DNA of 64,000 nucleotides from Brachionus plicatilis. Lineage: Eukaryota > Rotifera > Eurotatoria > Ploima > Brachionidae. Shown here one piece after another: positions 56,599-64,000 of this stretch. The position numbers were made by a program, and so were the translations under genes. Each line of letters starts with the position of its first letter. Position 1 is the stretch's first letter. The stretch covers positions 1,236-65,235 of the forward strand of contig QEOQ01000204.1 of assembly GCA_010279815.1 (NCBI GenBank), given 5' to 3'. A model generated the notes under the pieces. The model worked only from the letters and a program-made list of their open reading frames with translations. It was not told the origin of the DNA and searched no databases.

Positions 56599-57447
56599 TC
56601 AATTATTTTTAATAGGTAAAAATTCCGCAGCTTTCTTTAGATCAGCTAAATTTCCATTATTTAACAAAACTTCTATAAAAGGTTCGATTTCTTTGGGAGT
56701 TGCATCATGTTGAAATCGCATGACCACTTTACCATGTTTATTGATCAAAAATTTTTCAAAATTCCATCTAACATCACTTGATTTATATGGCGTGTATATT
56801 AAGTCATTTAAAGAGAAATATGTTTCTACCGGAGAGGGACAGCTCGATTTTAAAAATTTGAATAAATCAATTTCATTTTCGCCATTTACGTCACATTTTT
56901 CAAAAAGCTGAAAATTTGGCTTAAAATCGTTACCAGGCCGGACATATCTCAAACTATTAAATATTTCTTTTCCTGATTCCCCTGGCTCTTGCTAATTTTA
57001 ATATTTTAATTTGAACAAAAAAATAAACTCAAAATTTACATGGCCAAATTGATTACATGGAAATGCAAGCACATGAAATCCATAATTACTAAATTTTGAT
57101 TGCAGTTCATTTAAACCGTGATACTGAAGAGTATAAGTACAAAAAGATGCCACATTAACCACCAATAAAACCTCATTTCTATATCTGTCAAAGTTTATAT
57201 GAGTCTTTTTGAATATATCAAAAGCTTTATAATTAAAAATATTGTCGCTGCTTTCAAAAAAATATTTTTTTTTCGGAAATTTCCATCGTGGATACTGGTT
57301 AGTTCTGATATTTGGCTTTTCGTCTTTGACAGCTTTATCAAAAAAAAATTAATTGTGGTTTATTAATGGTGAATAAATTAATGGTGTAATAAAATCAATA
57401 AAATTACTTTTAGATTCACAATTTGTTTGAGAAACTTCTTGGCTCAT
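56599..57447 (-). CDS. GPX: Glutathione peroxidase, cysteine type
   Basis: Reduces hydroperoxides using glutathione or thioredoxin. Minus-strand exons 57447-57408, 57332-57040 and 56991-56599, 241 aa. Residues about 70-85 read 'NVASFCTYTLQYHGLNEL'. The peroxidatic residue is Cys78, encoded by TGT, where vertebrate GPX1-4 use selenocysteine (TGA). Then 'VLAFPCNQFGH' joins in phase to 'QEPGESGKEI', and the C-terminal part has 'NFQLFEKCDVNGENEIDLFK' and 'DVRWNFEKFLI' with the catalytic Trp/Asn region, as in the longer tetrameric GPX3/5/6-type enzymes. There is a 50-residue polar N-terminal extension and no obvious signal peptide. Confidence 0.94.
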
Positions 57448-58248
57448 TTTTCAAAAATTTATAACTTGAAATTTTTTAATTTAAGAACGTTAATTTATTT
57501 TGAGTTTAATTAAAAAATATTTGTATCTAGGATTCATTTAGTTATGGTTATTTTTTTTAGAAAAAATAATCTTAATTTTAATCTCAATTAATTCAAAAGT
57601 CAAACTAAATTGATTATTAGTTCAGATATTTTTTTAATTTATTTATTTTTTTTAAATATAATTAGGGGTGATCCCCAGATTCGTCCGAATGGCTTACGCC
57701 TTCGTTTAAACCCAATTATTGCAAAAAAAAATGGTAAAAATTAAATAGAGTTTTTAGTTCTTTAAAAATTGAAAGTAACTGAAATTGAAAAAAAAATAAA
57801 TAAATAAATAGTAAAAATAATTCAAAATATACATAGTTCAGAGAGTATAAAAGATGAAAATGTTTGAAATTGGCTTTCTTAATTTATATTTTGTCAATAA
57901 ATTAATTTTAAATTTGAATTTCAATTAAAGAATAGAATATTAATACCTTTTAAAAAAAAAATATTTGTAGATATTTTAGAGATTTTTAAAAAGTCATTTG
58001 AAAATCTATAAAATTTAGTTGACTGGGTTTATTTCTTATTTTAAACTTGATTCCAAAAAAATTTTATAATTATTCTTTTTTTTAAATAATTGAAAAAATA
58101 GAAACGGTGAATGGAATTTAAATTTGCAATCTAAAAATGAATGCCAAAAATTAAATATTATATCTAATAAAATAGAAATCATAATCAAGTAAAAAAAAAA
58201 ATTTGTTCGTATTTTTGAAAAAAATTGATAATAATAAAATTACAGTGA
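57448..58248. other. Divergent intergenic region (GPX / EXD3)
   Basis: About 800 bp. It contains a small palindrome GGGGTGATCCCC (57665-57676) and a GC-richer patch after it (CGTCCGAATGGCTTACGCC). Both promoters should lie here. No gene is seen. Confidence 0.45.
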
Positions 58249-61200
58249 ATGGATAGATATAATTTTTCAGAAAACGAATACAGTGACGAAGATGAAGAAT
58301 TTTACTTTTTCGACTCGATCAAACCCCAAGAGCAGAAAGATGGTGAAGAAAAAAAACAAAAAGAAAGTAAGGATTTTCATTAAAAAAAAAACAAAAAACA
58401 TAGTTTATAAATATCGCTTAGTCGAAGCTCGAATGGTGAGCAGCATCACAACCAGATTAACCGATTTGAAGTAAGTTAGATTCAAAAATACTCAAGTTCT
58501 CAAATAGGCAGCATTTTTTCTACCTAAATTCTAGACCTATTTGAAAACAAAAGTTTTTGAGAAATTTTAGTTTTAAATTTGAGTCCAAATATCCAAGGGT
58601 TTAAATAGAATCTTTTTATCAATAGGTCTGAAAATTGAGACCAATTTATTTAAGAATTTATAAAATGTCTAAATTGAAAAGTAAATGATAAATAACTGAT
58701 AAATATCTTTAATATAAACAATTTATGTAAAAAAATAAAAATTAATTAAAACTGGCATCAAATTTTGATAAGAAAATAGTTTATATAAAAAGAATTTTTA
58801 AGTGACTTTAACATGATAAAAGTGGATCAGTGTGAACTAAATAAACAATATTTAAAAGAATATTTACAGAGTTTGTTTGATTTAACGTTAAAACTGAGGA
58901 AAAACCGAAACAACGGAGATTCGCTCGATTCTGCTAATGCTCTCAAAGAAGATGGATCAGCTCTAGACAAAATTAATAAGGAAAAAGCCGAAAATCGTCA
59001 TTTTAAAAAATTACAAGAGGCAATTTTCAAAAAAATAGAATCAAGTCTATTTAAAGAATACTCAAAAAGTTCAAATCCTTTTTATCTAAATTTATTCTTT
59101 ATTGAAAATTCAAATGATTTTAAATCGAATAAATTTACATCAGTGGCTTGTTTGATCGCCAAAACTTTTGATAAATGGGTTTCCCAAGAAGAAAATTATG
59201 ATTTTGTAAAAAAATTTCATGTCACGCCGGACATCAAAATAGATGCATTCTCTGTGGCAACTAGACATAATCTTCTATTACTCGATTGGATAGCCAAAGC
59301 TTATCAATTAAACCATAATAATGAATTTATTATACCGTATTTAAAATATAAAACAAAAGATTTTGACTTCAAGGACAAAGCTATTATTATAAGTACTTTG
59401 CACTTGCATGATCATTTTAGTTGTGAAGAAGTAAGTTTTCTAATTTAAATTCAAATTCAAAAATGTTGTTATATATTTTTTTAGATTGTATTACCATTGC
59501 TGTTTCAAGACAAACTCAATATTATTGATAAATATTTAAACAAATCTTCTAAGCAGCAGCAATTATTTGTAAAAATTTTGGATCAAATGTGTGACAAAAA
59601 TTCATCAATATCATCTTTTTTATAGTAAATTTTATTTTTATAATTTTCTTTGTCAAAAAATCTTTTAAATACACTCAAGAATTGTTCAAACTGGCAAATT
59701 GAAGTTTAAGATCAAATTTTGATGCTCAAAATGATCAAATCAAACTAAAACTATTAAATAAATTTTAATTTTTTATAGAATTAGTGCAGAGGTGAATTTT
59801 CGGTTTGAAATACTTTGTTAAATCTAAAGGTAAAATCTGCAAAAGTCTACAAAAAATTATTTACTTAAAATAGCATCAGTTCAATGGTATGCATTCTGCA
59901 ATTTGTATTTTGATATTGCAGAGTTTATCTTTTTATTTAACATTGTATGTTAAATCCAAAAATGTATCTGTGCATTATTTATATTAAGAAATAACAATTC
60001 ATTTAATAGTTCTAGTTTGTTTTGATCATTTCGAGCATCGAAAATTGATCATAAACTTCAAGTTGCCTTCAAACTCAGCTTTTTCAGCTTATTTGTTTTT
60101 AAATAATTTAGGAAATGAACTTTTGGGCAGTTACATTGCTTTCTTTTTGTCCCTCTTGTTTATAAATTTTCTATTAAATTAACTAACAGTAAAAAAGCTT
60201 TAAAGAGCTTAAAAGTCTATCAAATCTGATTATTAAGTTGAATTAAAAAGCAGTGCTTAAATTTGTTGGGTATAATGGGTATAAGCATTCAAAAATTTGG
60301 GTAACCTTATCTAAACCTAAACCTGAATACCCACAATTTTTGAGATTTTTTGAATATTTTTATTTCACACAAAATTTGATTGATCTCTCAATCAATCTAT
60401 CAATATACAGTTACCATAATTTATACAAAAGTTCCACGAAAAATTATAAAAAAAAATAACAAAATATAAAATTATTGTTTATATATATTATTTTGTTAAA
60501 AATATTCGGCTAATTCATTGATGAATTATTTTTGAGATAAGATCACAAGATACTTATTTTGAACGGATTTTCGAATGAGCGTCGATTAAATTTATTCGAA
60601 TATTGGTCACTAGAAAAATTACATCTAATCCAGCTCCTATAAGACACTAATAAATATAAACAATCCTTTTTTTTAAACTTTTTGTAGTATTATTATAAAA
60701 ATAGTTGAATATTTTTGAATTTTTTTTTATTGGCTTTAAATAAATATAATATGAACAAAAGAATGACTATCATTAAGCTTTTATTAAAAATTTTAAGTAA
60801 GGGTTAATTTGATAAAATTTTAAAGAAGCCACATTAAAAGCAGTCCTTACTGTAATTATCAGTTTAAAAAGAAAAGCATAAAATTTTTTTAAATAATGTT
60901 TTTAATAAAATTTGTTTAAATTTTATTCTATTTTTCTACTTTATTTTTTTTGAAGTAAGTGCCCCATTAAGGACGTAAAAATAGACAAATTAAATCGTAA
61001 AAATTTATCAAAACTAGCGATTCGAATGATAAAAATGTATTCAATTGATCCAGCTTTCTGTCCAAATATTACCAATCAGAAATTTTTCAAGAACTTGAGA
61101 TATCTAATGTATAGACGCTATATAGAGAAATCGATTTCTTATGCTCCTTGGCAAGATCTTATATCGGAATGCTTGGAACAGGCCGACTATTTAATCGAAG

Positions 61201-63511
61201 GATTTTTGGGTATGCTCTACGATCACATGGACTTTAAAGAAATGAACTTTTGGATTAAAAAACTAAATTTAGATCCGGAAATATTACCAGACTATGTACT
61301 TTTCATTTTTATTTTTCAAAATCAAATTTTCTTACGAGTTTTTTTCTAGATTCAGTCATCAGTAAAAGATTATAAAAAAAAAGAGCATAAAGAGGATTCT
61401 TGTATTGATGACAATACAGTTTCAAATCAATTTTATCAATTGAAAGTAGATGAGTCTAAAATCAAGCTAATAGACACAATAAAAGATTTTCATGATTTTT
61501 TGATTGAAATCGAATTACTGAGCCAAGAAAAAGAGTTTTTGTTTGTAGGAGTTGATACTGAGTGGAAGCCAACATGTGTAATGGGCATAAATATCGAAGA
61601 GTCTAAAAAAGTAGCCTTGTTCCAAATAGCCACTAACGAGCATATTTATTTGATTGACTTATGTGCTCTGTCAGATACTTTTGATGAAATTGACTCACAT
61701 TTAATGGCACATAAGTTTTTAAATAATAAAAAAATTATCAAACTGGGCTACGGGTTTACTAATGACATAAAAATGCTCTCTCATTCATTTATAAACATGC
61801 ACGATTTAGAAAATTTCCGTTCCACTGTCATTGATTTGGCTTTCGTTGCCGATCAAGTAAAAATAATATTTTAATTTACGAAAAAAATTTAAATTTTATT
61901 TTTTTTCAACTAAGCTGAAAAAAATGAATTTAGCACTTTTTTCTAAAGTAGTAATACAGGAAACTGATGAAAAAGTTACGAATGAAAAGGGTTTAAGCGA
62001 ATTGGTCAGAGTTTGTCTTGGAAAGCCTCTGAATAAAGAAGAACAAATTTCAAATTGGGAAAAAAGACCGCTAAGGAAATCACAAATACAATACGCAGGT
62101 ATACTAAGATCGTTTTAAAATTTATTCAAAACAACATTTTTTTCTTATTTAAAGCTCTTGATGCATTTTGTTTAATTGAGATATTTGACTTTCTCAAGGA
62201 GAGAACAAGAGAAATGAATATTGAGTTTGATTTTTTTAAATGTATAGGTAAAAAGTATAAACACGGAGGTTCTTCAACAAAAATAGAAAAAGCTGAAAAA
62301 AAAACTCAGGCGCCTCAACAATCTAAAATTGTAATTTTGTCAAAGCTGATCAAAAATTTAAAATTAAAACTAAATTATTTAAAGGAACCATCAAATTATG
62401 TAATCAATGAACATAAAATCAGAGTCAACGATATTAAATTTATATGTGACAACATGTTGGGAGGTCTTGGAAGAGAATTGAGACGACTTGGAATAGACAC
62501 AGTAATTTTAAAAAATGAATCGGATCATTCAGATGTAGCAAAAGTAAAAAAAGCTTTGATTTTATTTCAAAAATTTTAATTCTTTTTTTTAAATAGATTG
62601 CTAGGCGAGAAAGCCGCTATGCTATTAGTTCTGGTCTTCCGTTTAATATTGTAATAAGCCTTTAAAAAACTTTTTTTCTTAATTTAGTCTTTAAAATTTT
62701 ATAGATCCGAAATCAATTACCAGAAGGTAAATGTATTCATGCAATTAACAAAAGTGCCAAAGAACAAGCGGCGCATATTCTTAATATATTCAACATAGAA
62801 GTCAAAGTGAAAGATTTTTTCAGTCGATGTTTCGTAAACAAATCTTTGAATTCTTATTCCATTCTTAGCAGAATTTTTATCTAACAAGGTTTTTAAATTG
62901 TGCCAATCTAAAACTTTTTAAAATTTTGTTTTCGTATTTTAATTTTAATTTTAAAATAGTTTTGATTAGAAAGCAGTGAAAAAAATGACAAATTATAATT
63001 AGACCTATTGAGTAAATTAATTTGATGCCATTTTTTAAGTTAAAAACTCAAGGCACAAGGGTTCAAATATTTAAAAGGGTGGAAATTATTTTTTCTTAAA
63101 AACCGTTTTTTATTTTTTATATTTTAGCGTTGTAATGCAGGCTCTTTTACAATATTGAACAAGGAGCAAATTAAGTCATTATGGTTTATGGAAAAGTCAA
63201 AACAGAATTCCGAAAAGACTTTTGATAACCAATACGATTATCTTAATGACAAAGATTTAATGAGTAAAGTAGACATTGAAAATTTTTGTCTTCAAACTCC
63301 AGCTAGACCAATTATTGATTTGAATCAGCTGTTTGAGAGTACAATTAAAGTTATGGACACATATTTTATATGTGATGGATGTGGTCAGATATACTGGGTA
63401 GAAAATATATATTTTTTTAAATTTTCAAATTAAATTTTTTATTTGAAGGAAGGACCACATTGGCAAAATATAAAATCAAGATTTGCATATGCTATTAGTT
63501 CCAATAATTAA
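58249..63511 (+). CDS. EXD3: Exonuclease mut-7 homologue (EXD3), DEDDy plus Mut7-C
   Basis: 3'-5' exonuclease of the mut-7/Nibbler type, which trims small RNAs or silences transposons in worms and flies. Exons: 58249-58366, 58404-58470, 58803-59430, 59485-59624, 60956-61295, 61350-61856, 61915-62098, 62155-62543, 62597-62650, 62705-62833, 63128-63397 and 63449-63511; about 962 aa. DEDDy exonuclease: 'FVGVDTEWKP' (Asp500/Glu502), 'KLGYGFTNDIKML', 'RKSQIQYAALDAFCLIEI'. The Mut7-C domain follows: 'KFICDNMLGGLGRELRRLG', 'FFSRCFRCN', and the zinc pair 'CDGCGQIYWEGPHW'. The N-terminal part is helical ('VLPLLFQDKLNII'). The first two exons (acidic N-terminus, 37-bp intron) are in frame but less certain; the start may be the Met at 58813. 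Intron 4 (1331 bp) hosts a MITE. Confidence 0.9.
59693..60067. mobile_element. MITE with GGCAAATTGAAGTTTA ends and 8-bp TSD, in EXD3 intron 4
   Basis: 375 bp. The left end GGCAAATTGAAGTTTAAGAT and the right end, reversed (GGCAACTTGAAGTTTATGAT), are inverted repeats; similarity continues through ATCAAATTTTGATGCTC/ATCAATTTTCGATGCTC and ATGATCAAA. The flanks are TTCAAACT (59685-59692) and TTCAAACT (60068-60075). It belongs with 33734-34249, which shares GGCA-TTGAAGTTTATGATC. Confidence 0.82.
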
Positions 63512-64000
63512 TTTTTTTATACTAATTTGTTTTAAGTTCATTAATAAAATTTTATGCCAGTCAATGTTGTAGTTATTTTTATTAAGCAAAGGAATATTAT
63601 TGATTAATGTGATTTATTTGTACAAAGAAATATATTAGTTCTTAAATATTTGGGATTAATTTTTAAACAATTTATATGCTGATAAGCAAAAAAAAATAAT
63701 GAAGCCACATTATGAATACAAAAATTTTACAAAATATAAAAAAAATAGATCATGTTTAGTTTCAGAAATTAAAAACGAAAAAGAAATTAAAAACAAATAT
63801 TCGGTTTGAAATATTTTCATATCCAGCAAACCATAGTCGCTCTCATACGAACCAACGAACTAAAAAATGCATACCAATTTTATGGCTGTGGAAATTGTAA
63901 AAAATTTGAAAATTCTAAAAAAAAAATAAATTTATGTGTATGAGTTGTGATATCCAGTTTCTTTTTAAATTTTTCATATTTACAAATCAGCGCTTTAATA
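63512..64000. other. Sequence downstream of EXD3
   Basis: AT-rich end of the window. AATAAAATTTTATG at about 63543 is a plausible poly(A) signal for EXD3. Nothing else is seen. Confidence 0.5.

Overview
The window is animal nuclear DNA. The genes are split by many short GT-AG introns, mostly 45-60 bp, in very AT-rich sequence, and the proteins are metazoan: mitoguardin, moonraker, an NPY/NPF-like receptor, a SOHLH-like bHLH factor, glutathione peroxidase and replication-type histones. AT-richness, compactness, polypyrimidine-AG signals just upstream of several start codons, and the transposon types suit a small spiralian such as a monogonont rotifer. That placement is inference. I rebuilt exon structures by hand; frames close across every junction given below.

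Layout: 1-1350 holds the 3' part of an LDB/Chip gene on the minus strand, unusually GC-rich. At 5.3-8.8 kb are two minus-strand genes, RPAP2 and proteasome beta-2 (PSMB7-type). At 9.9-12.8 kb is a moonraker/KIAA0753 homologue and at 14.6-17.9 kb exocyst EXOC3/Sec6, both plus. At 19.1-22.2 kb an ATPSCKMT (FAM173B) gene is followed 86 bp later by sulfite oxidase, an operon-like pair. Then come ornithine aminotransferase (24.2-25.7), a cyclophilin B (28.0-28.6, minus) and a GPCR (29.6-30.9, minus). A gene-poor 5.6 kb follows.

Mitoguardin (36.5-42.7, minus) contains a 963-base N gap that is very probably false: about 518 bp on both sides of it are near-identical contig ends. One mitoguardin intron is a transposon nest. 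It includes a 5'-truncated non-LTR element flanked by two identical 157-bp direct repeats, a target-site duplication about ten times the usual length; this is the most striking signal in the window.

The right side holds a SOHLH-like bHLH gene (43.6-44.9), tRNA-Gly(GCC) (48.1), WDR18 (48.6-50.1, minus), a decayed MULE-like transposon with palindromic termini and a 9-bp duplication (50.8-51.9), a histone group H4-H2A-H2B (53.0-55.0), a cysteine-type glutathione peroxidase (56.6-57.4, minus) and an EXD3/mut-7 exonuclease gene (58.2-63.5, plus). Small inverted-repeat elements sit in introns and intergenic DNA. The genes are mostly unrelated housekeeping loci; only the histones and perhaps ATPSCKMT-sulfite oxidase look functionally or transcriptionally grouped.
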